Assembly (NCBI GenBank): GCA_016720145.1 | Contig: JADJXV010000028.1 | Location: 1-64,000, forward strand | From: Ignavibacteria bacterium | GTDB taxonomy: Bacteria > Bacteroidota > Ignavibacteria > Kapaibacteriales > UBA961 | Length of the DNA stretch: 64,000 bases | Direction of reading: 5' to 3' | In this document: positions 1 through 9,429 of the stretch, piece by piece | Position numbering within the stretch: position 1 is the first letter of the stretch | Layout of the letters: each line of letters begins with the position of its first letter | The notes under the pieces: model-generated | Told to the model about the DNA's origin: nothing | Database searches by the model: none | The model's input: only the letters and a program-made list of their open reading frames with translations | Made by a program: the position numbers and the translations under genes

Positions 1-7
1 GGTTGAA

Positions 8-442
8 CTAGTACAAGTATTTCTCATCATACGCAACGCCATGTTCTCTAAGCAGTTCAATATACTCTTCACGAAAGGTTTTCATACGATGATGTTCTTC
101 CTGATTTTTGATATACGTCATCAAAATATCTTTTCTGTCAATTGAGTAGGTAAATGCTCCGTATCCTACCTGTCAGCCGGTAAACCCGGGAAAGAGATTG
201 TTCTCTTTGATGAACTTACTACTAGCAATTTTTATATCCTTCATCAAACCCGCCAATGCAACCGATGGATGTAGATGTGTAAGGATGTGGAGATGGTTTT
301 CCACTCCATTAATCTGTAATAAATGACACTGATTACTATGCAAAATTCCCCAGCTGAACTGGGATAACCTTTAAGAAAATTTCGCGGTTATAAATCTCCA
401 ATAGATTATGGAATACCAATCTATATTTGCTTGTCAAGACAT
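8..442 (-). pseudogene. Decayed REP-associated (Y1/IS200-like) tyrosine transposase
   Basis: Reading the minus strand by hand recovers a Y1 transposase (RAYT type). It shows QINGVENHLHI (the HxH metal motif), LHPSVALAGLMKDIK, FPGFTG, then QVGYGAFTYS, TYIKNQEEHH with the nucleophilic Tyr, and a normal family tail EEYIELLREHGVAYDEKYLY. In-frame TGA at 173-175 replaces the Trp normally found before QxGYGAF, so one TGG-to-TGA change explains it. Upstream of the HxH region the N-terminal part (KYRLVFHNLLEIYNREIF) is in another frame, and a TGA follows the apparent ATG at 442. The gene therefore has at least one frameshift and two stops and cannot make a full transposase. Family assignment is firm; the original start is uncertain. 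Confidence 0.85.
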
Positions 443-446
443 ATTA

Positions 447-1057
447 CTAAAATGCTATGTAGTAATAATAGTTTAACTCAATTTCAGTATTGGATCTGAT
501 CTTGAACAAATGGTTTGATCTAATTTGGCCAGAAACTTTTTGATAAACAAATCCATATGAGTTATCAAGAAGTCCATCTATTAAAAAATAAATAGCATCG
601 TGACTGTTGTAAACAGCATAAATGTTTAGCTGTTTTAATAAATTCAACACAGTACTTTCTGGCTTGTAAATATGATTTCCAAATTGTATTGAACAGAATC
701 GGACATCGGATATGGAGAATCGTCGGGTCTGATATATTTCCAATTTTTACCACTTTCTAAGAAAAAGCTATCTACTCTTTTTAAGCCATTTTGATTTAAG
801 TAGATTGTTTTTGGTGACTTTTCTAGCAGCCGAGTCAATTTTTTAAATTGTTTTTCATGTGTTTTGAAATATTTTACAAAAATGGCTTCATTTTCGAAGG
901 CATATTTGAAAAGTTTTTTGGCAATTCTAATGACTCCTCCATGCTCTCGCCGTAAAATTTCGAGAAACTACCCCAATAAAAATTGGGTACTGTACTCTAA
1001 GGGACGTAACTCTTTCATAAACCAAACTAAAGAATCATTCAAAGGTCTTGAATCCAT
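447..1057 (-). pseudogene. Broken gene of unknown function
   Basis: On the minus strand a coding-like stretch can be followed from an ATG at 1057 (MDSRPLNDSLVWFMKELRP) through an in-frame TAG at 968-970. It continues FLEILRREHGGVIRIAKKLF and TRLLEKSPKTIYLNQNGLKR, then shifts frame near 700-720 into SISDVRFCSIQFGNHIYKPE and ends near 447. Added together the pieces make roughly 200 residues of plausible, charged, soluble protein. I do not recognise a family. It sits between two other decayed genes, which supports reading it as a pseudogene rather than two short genes. Confidence 0.5.
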
Positions 1058-1271
1058 TTCAAAAACGGTTTGGAATTCATTAAATATGATTCTTTATTAA
1101 CATTTTTATCTTAATCTCTTTCAGCTGGAAAAAATATATTTTCTCGTCATGTCTTCTGTTTTAACATAATTTCTATCTTGTCCTTGAGAAAACAAAAAAA
1201 TTTGTTGAAAAAATTGTCACATAGAAAAATAGTCTTTTCATTATTCTATCTTTCAATATGTGTATGTTGTA

Positions 1272-2295
1272 CTATTGAATTAATTTATTCCTCGATACTT
1301 CCACTGCCGTCTGTAATTTCTGTTTTAGCCATTCTTTGGGTGGTAATTCTGTAAAATAGGTTGCCACATGAATTCCGGATGCACCAAGCTCAAGCAGTTC
1401 AACCATTTCGTCGCTTTTTTCGGCGCAGAGCAGGATTCCGAGCGGTGCGAACTCACCTTCTTGCTTCTCGTATTTATCGAGCCACCGTAAATATAATTCC
1501 AATTGACCTTTATATTCCGGTTTAAATTTTCCGAGCTTCAGCTCTATCACTATCAAACGCTTGAGCTTACGATGATAAAAAAGCAAATCAATGTAAAAGT
1601 CCTCATCGCCTATCGTAATACGCTTTTGACGAGACAAGAATGCAAAGTCATTGCCAAATTCCAGAATAAAATTTTGCAGTTGAGCCAAGATTGATGTTTC
1701 GAAATCGTGCTCAGTATAAGTGTCTTTTAAGCCTAGAAAATCAAAGATAAGGGTCTCTAAATACGAGATCAGGGATTAATATTTGTTCGTTAGCCAATAA
1801 GTTTGAGATCGTTGTAAATTGTTTCTTCCGGCTTTTTACTAATGGCAGTACGTTCATAAAGCATACTGCCTATTCTATCGGCTAGTTCTCGTACACTCCA
1901 ACCTTCATTCCCACATAACGTTATATAAAACTCTCGTTTTACTTCTTCTTTTAGACCCAATATATGAATAATATGACTCCAACTCAATTTTGACAACAGT
2001 GTTGTCAAAATGTTTTGTCGGGGAAATACTCATAAAAACGTAACATTCTATACAAATTCCGATAGCTGTATCCCTTTCCGTATTCACGTGTTAAATGGGC
2101 TGCAAGAGTTTGTATAACCTGTTGACCATACTCAGGTTTTTCGTTTGTAATAATATCCTCTTGTATGGTTTTGCCAATCTGCCAATACAACAATACCATT
2201 CCTTTGTTAATGGCTTTGCTTACATAATCTTGGGCGGTATCTATAAGCAAAGAAACCTTCCCGAGTAAAGGTCGTGAGTTCTCTAATTCGTTCAT
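1272..2295 (-). pseudogene. Frameshifted DUF1016 (YhcG-type) PD-(D/E)xK nuclease
   Basis: Three fragments on the minus strand line up in order with the DUF1016/YhcG family. The N-terminal domain is 2295-2005 (YWQIGKTIQEDI, LAAHLTREYGKGYSYRNLYR). The middle is 2008-1790 (LSKLSWSHIIHILGLKEEVK, ERTAISKKPEETI). The C-terminal nuclease is 1688-1272 (RQKRITIGDEDFYIDLLFYH, IVIELKLGKFKPEYKGQLEL, SGIHVATYFTELPP), which retains the D...ExK core. Between them the frame breaks near 2005-2008, near 1790, and within 1690-1790, where PDLVFRDPYL and DFLGLKDTYTEHDFE lie in different frames. With at least three indels it is dead. Intact members are found near restriction or toxin-type loci in many bacteria; function is still debated. 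Confidence 0.85.
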
Positions 2296-2361
2296 CTTTT
2301 GTTGGTATAAAATACTTGAATCTGTGAATTTTAATGGATGGTACTATGAAAATCATCCAAT

Positions 2362-5079
2362 CTATAGTTCCAGTTTTATCCTACGTTTGGACGGCAACGG
2401 GTGACCGCAGGTGACGCTTCGAATATCTGCAACCACCTCAAAAATCTCTACTTCTTCGATTTCTTCCCCGCTCGGACCGCTCTCTTTTTGCAGGTCGGCG
2501 AGCGTTTGCAGCGCCATGATAGGGGTGAGCTGATTAAGGTCGAGATTGCGGATTCTCTCGCGTAGGGCGTCGTCTTTAATCTCAAAAAATGATAATTGAT
2601 AATTGTCGCTTTGGTCGCCCTGAATTGTTTGGGTCGAGCTTTTTGCCCCGGATTGTTCCAAATCCTTGAGAATTTCCGTAGCGCGCGAAATTATTTTCGG
2701 TGGCAATCCCGCCATTTGCGCAACGTGGATACCGAATGAGTGGTCGCTCGATCCTGCCAACACGCGGTGCGTAAATATCACCGAATTACCAATTTCCTGC
2801 ACCTCTACTTTGTAATTTTTAATCCGTTCGAATTGATTCGCAAGGTCATTTAATTCATGGTAATGCGTCGCAAAAAGCGTTTTTGCGCCCGTATTCTGAT
2901 GGAGATATTCGGCAATCGCCCAGGCAATCGAAATTCCGTCGAACGTTGCCGTTCCACGCCCAACTTCGTCCAGCAAAATCAAGCTTTTCGCCGTCGCATT
3001 ATTGAGAATATTCGCCGCTTCCTGCATCTCTACAAGGAACGTACTCTCACCGGCAGTGATATTATCCTGCGCTCCGACGCGCGTGAAAATCCGATCGACC
3101 ATGCCGATGGTCGCTGCATCAGCGGGAACATAGCTTCCAATCTGTGCGAGGAGAACAATGAGCCCTACTTGCCTCAAATAACAAGACTTACCCGACATAT
3201 TCGGACCAGTGATGATATGCATTTGTTCTGTTTGCGTATCGAGCGTCGTCGAATTCGCCGAGAATTTCTCGCCTATAGGGAGCACACGCTCGACCACCGG
3301 ATGGCGTCCGTTTTTGATATTCAATACGGTTGATTCCTCAATCACCGGTTTGCAATAATTGTACTCACGTGCCACATGTGCGTAGCTTTGCAGACAGTCG
3401 AGAGCAGCAATGCGCGAGGCGAGAATCTGAATTTGCTCGGTAAATTCACTGATTTTCGTCCGTAATTCGGTAAACAAGCGCGTCTCGACATCCGAGATTT
3501 TCTCCTCGGCAGTGAGAATTTTCGTTTCAATTTCCTTTAATTCCGGCGTGATATACCGTTCGGCATTGGCAACGGTCTGTTTGCGGTGATAATGCGCAGG
3601 TGCTTTGTTTTTATGAGTATTACTGATTTCTATAAAATATCCGAATACATTATTCACACTTACTTTGAGCGATGGAATGCCCGTCGCATCACGTTCGGTT
3701 TGCTGATAATTCGCAATCCAATTCTTCCCGGAATACATAGCTTCGCGGTAGTCGTCCATTTCTTTCGAAAATCCCTCGCGGAAAGCAGTACCTGCCCCGA
3801 GCTGCGCAGGAGCGTCGTCTAAAAGAGCAGATTCGATGAGGTGAACGACTTCTTCTTGAGGTAAAATTGAATTGGCAAGCGCTCCTAATACTGGTGATGC
3901 AATATCTTTTAAAATTCTTTGGATAGACGGAATCTTTTGTAAGCCTTTTTTAAGCGAAACCACATCTCGAGGATTCGCACGACCGGTCGAAATTTTGGAG
4001 ATAAGACGTTCTAAATCACCAATTTCCGCGAGTTCACTCCGAAGATAATCGCGGCTTGCGTCATTGTCAAATAACGCGCTCACGGCTTCTAAGCGACGAT
4101 TAATTGCATCGGGCTTTCGCAGCGGACGCGTGATCCACCGCTTGAACATACGGCTGCCCATAGGAGTGCGTGATTTGTCTAAAATTGAAATAAGTGTTCC
4201 CTCGCGTCCGGCATCATGCATAGAAAAAATAATCTCCAGATTACGCCGTGTAGCGAAGTCAAGTGTCATAAATTCCGAAGGGTTAAACACACTGAGCTGA
4301 CGCATTTGTTGCACGCCGCCTTGCTGAGTTTCGGAGATATAATGGAGGGCAGCGCCTGCTGCTACAAGTCCAGCTGTCATTTCCTCCACACCAAAACCCT
4401 TGAGAGAGTGCGTCTTAAAGTGACGGATAAGCTTTTCACTTGCGAATTGACGGTCAAAAATCCACTCTTCAAGCCGAGTCACTGACGGCTGAATAGTGAG
4501 CGAGTCGAGATGTTCGGCAATGTCTTTTTGTTGCGGTTTGCTCACGATAATTTCGGCAGGCGTGAGAGTCTCAAGAACAGCGCCGAGCTCTTGCATCGAC
4601 ATTTCAGATGTAAAAAATTCACCGGTTGAGACATCCGCACAAGCGAGTCCAACGAGAATTTCACCTGATTTTTGGGGATGGAAATAGAGAGCGGAAAGGT
4701 AGTTATTTGTTTTAGAATCGAGCAACTTATCATTCATTGCCACGCCGGGAGTGACGATCTCGACTACGTCACGGCGGACGATACCACGGGCTAGTTTGGG
4801 GTCTTCGAGCTGTTCGCACACTGCTACACGGTAGCCGGCGCGAACGAGCTTTGGCAAGTAATTATCGAGCTGATGATGAGGGAATCCTGCAAGTGGCACT
4901 GCTTCAGCTTCGCCATTATTACGCTTGGTGAGAGTAATTCCGCAGACGCGGGCGGTGATTTCGGCGTCGCCTTCGAAAGTTTCAAAAAAATCACCCATCC
5001 GGAACAACAAAATCGCATCTGGATTTTTCTGTTTTATCTGGCTATACTGCCGCATTAGGGGTGTTTGTTTGGATGTCAT
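2362..5079 (-). CDS. mutS: DNA mismatch repair protein MutS
   Basis: A 905-residue protein that binds mispaired bases and starts mismatch repair with MutL. Domain I carries the mismatch-reading FRMGDFFETF motif near residues 26-35, followed by connector, core and clamp regions. The ABC-type ATPase has Walker A GPNMSGKS at about 625-632, Walker B LILLDEVGRGT and the ATHYHEL histidine switch. Length exceeds the usual 850-880 by a C-terminal extension whose last residues (CGHPLPSKRRIK) are read through the palindromic element at 2387-2416, so an inserted repeat seems to supply the stop region. No mutL is nearby; the gene appears to stand alone. The start at 5079 fits the family N-terminus (TPLMRQYSQIK). 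Confidence 0.97.
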   Translation of the reverse strand: MTSKQTPLMRQYSQIKQKNPDAILLFRMGDFFETFEGDAEITARVCGITLTKRNNGEAEAVPLAGFPHHQLDNYLPKLVRAGYRVAVCEQLEDPKLARGIVRRDVVEIVTPGVAMNDKLLDSKTNNYLSALYFHPQKSGEILVGLACADVSTGEFFTSEMSMQELGAVLETLTPAEIIVSKPQQKDIAEHLDSLTIQPSVTRLEEWIFDRQFASEKLIRHFKTHSLKGFGVEEMTAGLVAAGAALHYISETQQGGVQQMRQLSVFNPSEFMTLDFATRRNLEIIFSMHDAGREGTLISILDKSRTPMGSRMFKRWITRPLRKPDAINRRLEAVSALFDNDASRDYLRSELAEIGDLERLISKISTGRANPRDVVSLKKGLQKIPSIQRILKDIASPVLGALANSILPQEEVVHLIESALLDDAPAQLGAGTAFREGFSKEMDDYREAMYSGKNWIANYQQTERDATGIPSLKVSVNNVFGYFIEISNTHKNKAPAHYHRKQTVANAERYITPELKEIETKILTAEEKISDVETRLFTELRTKISEFTEQIQILASRIAALDCLQSYAHVAREYNYCKPVIEESTVLNIKNGRHPVVERVLPIGEKFSANSTTLDTQTEQMHIITGPNMSGKSCYLRQVGLIVLLAQIGSYVPADAATIGMVDRIFTRVGAQDNITAGESTFLVEMQEAANILNNATAKSLILLDEVGRGTATFDGISIAWAIAEYLHQNTGAKTLFATHYHELNDLANQFERIKNYKVEVQEIGNSVIFTHRVLAGSSDHSFGIHVAQMAGLPPKIISRATEILKDLEQSGAKSSTQTIQGDQSDNYQLSFFEIKDDALRERIRNLDLNQLTPIMALQTLADLQKESGPSGEEIEEVEIFEVVADIRSVTCGHPLPSKRRIKLEL
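2387..2416. repeat. GGAC-type REP-like element, copy 1
   Basis: Thirty bases that recur inverted at 5168-5197 with one mismatch and, in shorter form, at 9298-9320. The core starts GGACGGCAACGGGTGACCG and can fold as CGGCA/TG(A)CCG with a bulged A and a five-base loop, much like a REP hairpin with a GGAC leader. It overlaps the 3' end of mutS. Confidence 0.6.
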
Positions 5080-5167
5080 TCTGCAAAATTACGAAAATAG
5101 CCGCGACCTCAGACTGTTAGAAGGGATTGAATGGGATTATTTTTGGTTCGGTTGCTTGTATTCCACA

Positions 5168-5197
5168 CGTCGCCTGCGGTCACCCGTTGCCGTCCAA
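5168..5197. repeat. GGAC-type REP-like element, copy 2 (inverted)
   Basis: Reverse complement of the element at 2387-2416, 29 of 30 bases identical. It lies in the short gap between the DUF4143 ATPase stop and the mutS start, so the two copies bracket mutS as an inverted pair. Confidence 0.6.
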
Positions 5198-5228
5198 GCA
5201 GAGGTGAAGAAGTGCTGTCGGGTCAGAG

Positions 5229-6395
5229 TTAAATATTTGCCACAGAATCAGCTATCGAACGCCAATTCCGAACATTCACCGAATCCTGTCGATCAAATTC
5301 CTGCTCACCATCATAGAGGAGTAGTCCGTGCGAGATTCCGCTGATGTGCTGCCACCGTAGCATGGGCTTGAGGTGACTTTCCTGAAATGTCTGTGAAGCT
5401 TTAATTTCAATAGGATAGAGCGATTGTCCGGTGTCAAGGAGTAAGTCAATTTCCACTCCCAAGCTATCGCGCCAGTAATAGAGATTCACGGGTGAACCGG
5501 TGTTGAATTTATGTTTGAGGAGTTCGTTGACGACATAATTTTCAAATAACGCCCCTCGAAAATGTGAAGTACTTACCTCATTTTCCGAGCGGATGCCGAG
5601 CAATGAGCATGCAAGACCGGTATCGGTAAAGTAGAGTTTCGGGGTTTTGACGACACGCTTTTTGAAATTTTTAAAATGCGGTGGAAGCAAATGGATTATA
5701 TAGCTACTCTGCAGAATACTAAGCCATGCCTGAACAGTTTTGACGTCAATTCCGCATTCATTGCTGAGTGCTGAGACTGAGAGCTGCTGACCGATACGTC
5801 CGGCGCAGAGCTGAATAAATCGTGTAAAAAGAAGTGTATTATCTATATTACGCAAAAGCTTAACATCGCGCTCGACGTAGGTGCGGATATAGGCAGGATA
5901 CCAGATGAGATGGCTTCGCTGCTTGTCATAAATCTCGGGATAACAGCCCTGAAGTATCAGTTGATTTGTCGAGAGAGCAGGTAGTCCTAATGAATTGATT
6001 TCATTATAACTTAATGGCAGTAAATCAACATAGCCGATCCTGCCGGCAAGCGACTGCGTCACCGATTGCTGCAACAGAAAATTATTGCTTCCGGTGAGAA
6101 TAAACAGACCATCCTCCGACGTCTCATCGAGTATTTGCTGTAAATAACTAAAAAGCGCCGGCACCCGCTGCGCTTCGTCAATGACCGCGCCACCCAAATA
6201 CCGATTCAAAAATGCTCTCGGATCACTTGAGGCAAGAAGAAGTTCATCGGGATTCTCAAGTGATATATAGGGCTTATGCGCAAAAACACTCCGCACTAGA
6301 GTCGTCTTACCACTCTGCCTCGGGCCGACGACAGCGAGCGCTCTGAATTCCCGACTATACTGTACTAAAAGTTGTTCAACTGTTCGATGTATCAT
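5229..6395 (-). CDS. AAA_14/DUF4143 family ATPase
   Basis: A 388-residue soluble ATPase of the common AAA_14 plus DUF4143 family. Walker A is GPRQSGKTT (residues about 24-32), Walker B is the GGAVIDEAQR region, and sensor-like LTGSNNFLL follows. The C-terminal DUF4143 half has the winged-helix-like segment and the ending EIDLLLDTGQSLYPIEIKAS, which carries a PD-(D/E)xK-like E-I-K pattern. The length is normal for the family and no lesion is seen. The cellular role of these proteins is poorly known; they often occur in accessory regions. It stands alone between mutS and the DUF3160 gene. The start at 6395 matches the family N-terminus, with the P-loop soon after it. Confidence 0.9.
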   Translation of the reverse strand: MIHRTVEQLLVQYSREFRALAVVGPRQSGKTTLVRSVFAHKPYISLENPDELLLASSDPRAFLNRYLGGAVIDEAQRVPALFSYLQQILDETSEDGLFILTGSNNFLLQQSVTQSLAGRIGYVDLLPLSYNEINSLGLPALSTNQLILQGCYPEIYDKQRSHLIWYPAYIRTYVERDVKLLRNIDNTLLFTRFIQLCAGRIGQQLSVSALSNECGIDVKTVQAWLSILQSSYIIHLLPPHFKNFKKRVVKTPKLYFTDTGLACSLLGIRSENEVSTSHFRGALFENYVVNELLKHKFNTGSPVNLYYWRDSLGVEIDLLLDTGQSLYPIEIKASQTFQESHLKPMLRWQHISGISHGLLLYDGEQEFDRQDSVNVRNWRSIADSVANI

Positions 6396-6484
6396 AGTGT
6401 TCCTTGTTTTTTATACAAATATAGGAATTAACTACCAGATTTGTTCAAAATAATAATAGACCCACTGTAATACTATAAAAATAA

Positions 6485-6507
6485 AGGGGTTCAATAACTG
6501 AACCCCT
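6485..6507 (-). terminator. Rho-independent terminator after the DUF3160 gene
   Basis: AGGGGTTCA/TGAACCCCT hairpin with a five-base loop, 30 bases past the stop at 6538. On the minus strand it is followed by TTTATTTTT, as expected for an intrinsic terminator. Confidence 0.75.
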
Positions 6508-6537
6508 CGGGAAATCTTGTAAATATACTTCAAAGCA

Positions 6538-9132
6538 TTACCGTGTCACCGTGCAATGCAGGATAGCCGAAGTTTCTCCAATAGTTATACGCACAAGATA
6601 TGCGCCGCTTGCGACCGCTGTACCGATTGAGGTGGTGCCATCCCATTGTGCGGAATATTTCCCACCGCCGGATGAAGTGCAGAAGAGCTCGCGGATAAAT
6701 TCACCGGTGGAGGAATACATCTTTGCGACGACGGTTTTGCCGAATAATGTGGGCGGCACGTCAACTGTAAGAATCGCCGAACTGCTTATAGGATTGGGAG
6801 TAAAGGATACCAGAACGGATGATATTGGAATAGCAGGTGTTTTGCCAGGCAGAATCGGCTGTTGTGCGACTCCGCCGAGGACAAGTGTTTGGGGTTCGCC
6901 GGTGGTTTTACCGCTGTCGCTTGCAAGGTAACTATAGACCCAAGCAGGGCGCGTCGGCATTTTATTTTTGTAGTACATCGTTTTCCATTCTTCATCATTT
7001 AGACGGTAGAAATCATCTGTGATATGCTCATAATAGCTACCGACCGGACCGATATAAGCGGTTGAACAGCTATCACTTGGGTCTTCCGCGATGATGAGTG
7101 CCATGTTTACTGTACTAGTTCCTACATGCAGCACTTTACCTACTATGGCACCCAGAAGATCAGTAGGTTGAGTATGGACATCTGCAACGACAAAGTTTGG
7201 TTGTGTCATTTCATCTTTGCTAACTCCATACATCATTTGAGGATAAACACCTTGGTAGGTTGTATTGCCACATCCATAGCTCTTTTTTTCTGCCCAATTT
7301 TCAATTAGGTTGTGCTCTGCTTCATTAAACGGCTCACTACGTAACTCTTTTTCTGCCATTGAGGAAAGAGTTGTACAAGTAGTCGTAATATGATCTAACC
7401 GTGCTCTCATAGTATCAAGTACCCGACTGTAATACTTGTCATAAATAAGAGTATCTACGACATATCCCGCAATTGCTGCTTTCATACTTGTACCAAATCG
7501 TGCAATTGTAGCATACAGTTCGGGCATTGGCTCTACATATCCTTTCGGATAAAAGCAACTGTTACCGCCCGTATAAGACTGTTTACCATAAAGAAGGTTA
7601 TCATGTCGTAATTCTGCCCAAGAACCAAGTTGCGTATTGAGCGTTTTTTGCCACCATGCTCCGGTCTGCATGAATCGAGGGAGCCCTGAACGGTCTTTTG
7701 GGGGATTGAGCGATCGTATTCCCGAGAGCCATGTAGAATAAAGTGATTCTTCCCAGAAATCCTTGGGCTGTGAATTGGAGAGATAGCGCAGTCCGGCGAG
7801 ATTCTTGGCGTATTCATACTTTTCGATTTCGGGTTGTAGGAGTTGAATCGAAGCGTCGTTACCGAGGACGAACATTGCATCAAGTGGCGAGGGCATCATA
7901 CGACTTCCTACTTTATCAAAGACGACATTTCCCAAAATATACGAATCAAAGATAAACCGTTGTCCCATAAGCATAAAAGCAGCTGCCGGCTTGATGGAAT
8001 TGAGTTTAAATGCATCAGCCCATAGCAATTGTGAAAGAATCTGCTGTTGCGCACCGTTCTTAATGGATTCATCCTGAAATTGTTTTTGAAGTGCGTCATC
8101 GCGGAGCTGATCAGGCGAAGTAATTGCGAGGGTAGAATTGACACCGATAAGCTTGGAGAGAGAAAGGTTGTCCTGCGCTCCGACGAACTTAGTAATCAAC
8201 TTATCGATGGTATTAAAATTATCAACTGCGCCTGAATTCTGTGCAAGATTGGCGAGTGTAACTGCTAGCATACACTGACGCTTAATGTCTTCATCTGACG
8301 GTTCGGGAACAGCTCCCTCGGGCTTGGTGATAAAAATTTCCGTTCGTCCGAGCCACATCATGGCTTGAAAATAGCCGGATAGCCCTTTGTCGGGATAATG
8401 TCCGCGGGGTTTCATTTGACTGAAGTCAATATGACGCGGCGTCTGTGCGAAGATCGGGTAAAAATCGAGTTGTTCTGCTTCAATAAGTGCGCGGATCTTT
8501 TCAATTGCAGGTGTATTTTCGGGGAAAGTAGCATCTGCCGGATAGTTCAATGTTTTATAATGATAATCCAATTTGATGAGTTGCAGCGCAACGGTCAAGT
8601 AAATATCAGCATCAAGCCGCGCCTGCTGAGCGAGTGGGTCTTTGGGAATCGTTGAAGTCTTCAGCGTCGCTTTCATGGCAAGGAGCGCTTTGAAGAGTTG
8701 CGGCTCAAGAATGTATGTTTCAATATCAGCAAGCATATTATCATACGAACGATGCAGGGCGTGGAGAATAGCGTCTGAAGATATATAAACAGGTAAATCT
8801 TTAACATAAGCATCAGCAAATGCAGCTGCGTATGTAGGAAAGCTGAGGCGTTCTGTCACCATAAACCCATGTTTTGCTGTGAGTTCCTTTTCATACGGTG
8901 TGAATTTATACTTCAGGTCAATTGCGCTAAAAAATTCAGCATTCGATAGGTCGGATGGTGCTGTGGCGGCAAAAACGCCTGCCGGGAATTCGAGGAGGAG
9001 TTCTTGAGCGGTCATGTTTTTGTGCTCGTCCAAATACTTGAAATACGCATCGGTATTGAGCTGGGCTTGCAGAGGAAGTACGAAATTTCCACAAAATAGT
9101 AAGGCGGTCAAAAGGCGTACAAGAGGTCTCAT
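6538..9132 (-). CDS. DUF3160 secreted protein with T9SS-type C-terminal domain
   Basis: An 864-residue exported protein. Residues 1-23 are a signal peptide (LLTALLFCGNFVLPLQAQ). The body matches DUF3160, with the landmark KHGFMVTERLSFPTYA and the nearby PVYISSDAILHALHRSYDNM around residues 85-135. The last 90 residues form an Ig-like FlgD/T9SS sorting domain: PNPISSSAILTVDVP, MYSSTGEFIREL, ASGAYLVRI. This points to transport by Sec and then by the type IX system to the cell surface. The catalytic role of DUF3160 is unknown. It has its own terminator downstream and faces prmC across a 300-base gap, so it is probably monocistronic. Confidence 0.88.
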   Translation of the reverse strand: MRPLVRLLTALLFCGNFVLPLQAQLNTDAYFKYLDEHKNMTAQELLLEFPAGVFAATAPSDLSNAEFFSAIDLKYKFTPYEKELTAKHGFMVTERLSFPTYAAAFADAYVKDLPVYISSDAILHALHRSYDNMLADIETYILEPQLFKALLAMKATLKTSTIPKDPLAQQARLDADIYLTVALQLIKLDYHYKTLNYPADATFPENTPAIEKIRALIEAEQLDFYPIFAQTPRHIDFSQMKPRGHYPDKGLSGYFQAMMWLGRTEIFITKPEGAVPEPSDEDIKRQCMLAVTLANLAQNSGAVDNFNTIDKLITKFVGAQDNLSLSKLIGVNSTLAITSPDQLRDDALQKQFQDESIKNGAQQQILSQLLWADAFKLNSIKPAAAFMLMGQRFIFDSYILGNVVFDKVGSRMMPSPLDAMFVLGNDASIQLLQPEIEKYEYAKNLAGLRYLSNSQPKDFWEESLYSTWLSGIRSLNPPKDRSGLPRFMQTGAWWQKTLNTQLGSWAELRHDNLLYGKQSYTGGNSCFYPKGYVEPMPELYATIARFGTSMKAAIAGYVVDTLIYDKYYSRVLDTMRARLDHITTTCTTLSSMAEKELRSEPFNEAEHNLIENWAEKKSYGCGNTTYQGVYPQMMYGVSKDEMTQPNFVVADVHTQPTDLLGAIVGKVLHVGTSTVNMALIIAEDPSDSCSTAYIGPVGSYYEHITDDFYRLNDEEWKTMYYKNKMPTRPAWVYSYLASDSGKTTGEPQTLVLGGVAQQPILPGKTPAIPISSVLVSFTPNPISSSAILTVDVPPTLFGKTVVAKMYSSTGEFIRELFCTSSGGGKYSAQWDGTTSIGTAVASGAYLVRITIGETSAILHCTVTR

Positions 9133-9297
9133 ATTGTATCACTATGAGAAAATAAAATAGTGTTTCGTGAATTGTAAGTGTTAACTTACCAAATAGTTCG
9201 AATACATCCAAGTGTTAAATAAAAAACAAATAGTTGGTATGCAAATATTATTAGATCGCTTAATAAAAACATCATATACAACGTTCTCTAAAATGTA

Positions 9298-9320
9298 TGG
9301 ACGGCAATGGGTGACCGTAG
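9298..9320. repeat. GGAC-type REP-like element, copy 3 (diverged)
   Basis: Matches TGGACGGCAAYGGGTGACCG and the next bases of the mutS-flanking pair with two C-to-T differences, then diverges. It lies in the divergent gap between the DUF3160 gene and prmC; apart from this element I see nothing certain in 9133-9429. Confidence 0.5.
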
Positions 9321-9429
9321 TCGAGCGATTGGAATTCATACAACGGTGCCAGCAAATTTAATTTCGTATTTTTGCGCCAAAATTTATCGAACATCCTCTC
9401 AAATCTTGTCGTTGTTTTTACCGGTAAGC

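Noticed and set aside
2857..5344. Several open frames of 60-158 codons on the plus strand within mutS and beyond
   Set aside because: They are opposite a complete mutS and have composition expected of reversed coding DNA.
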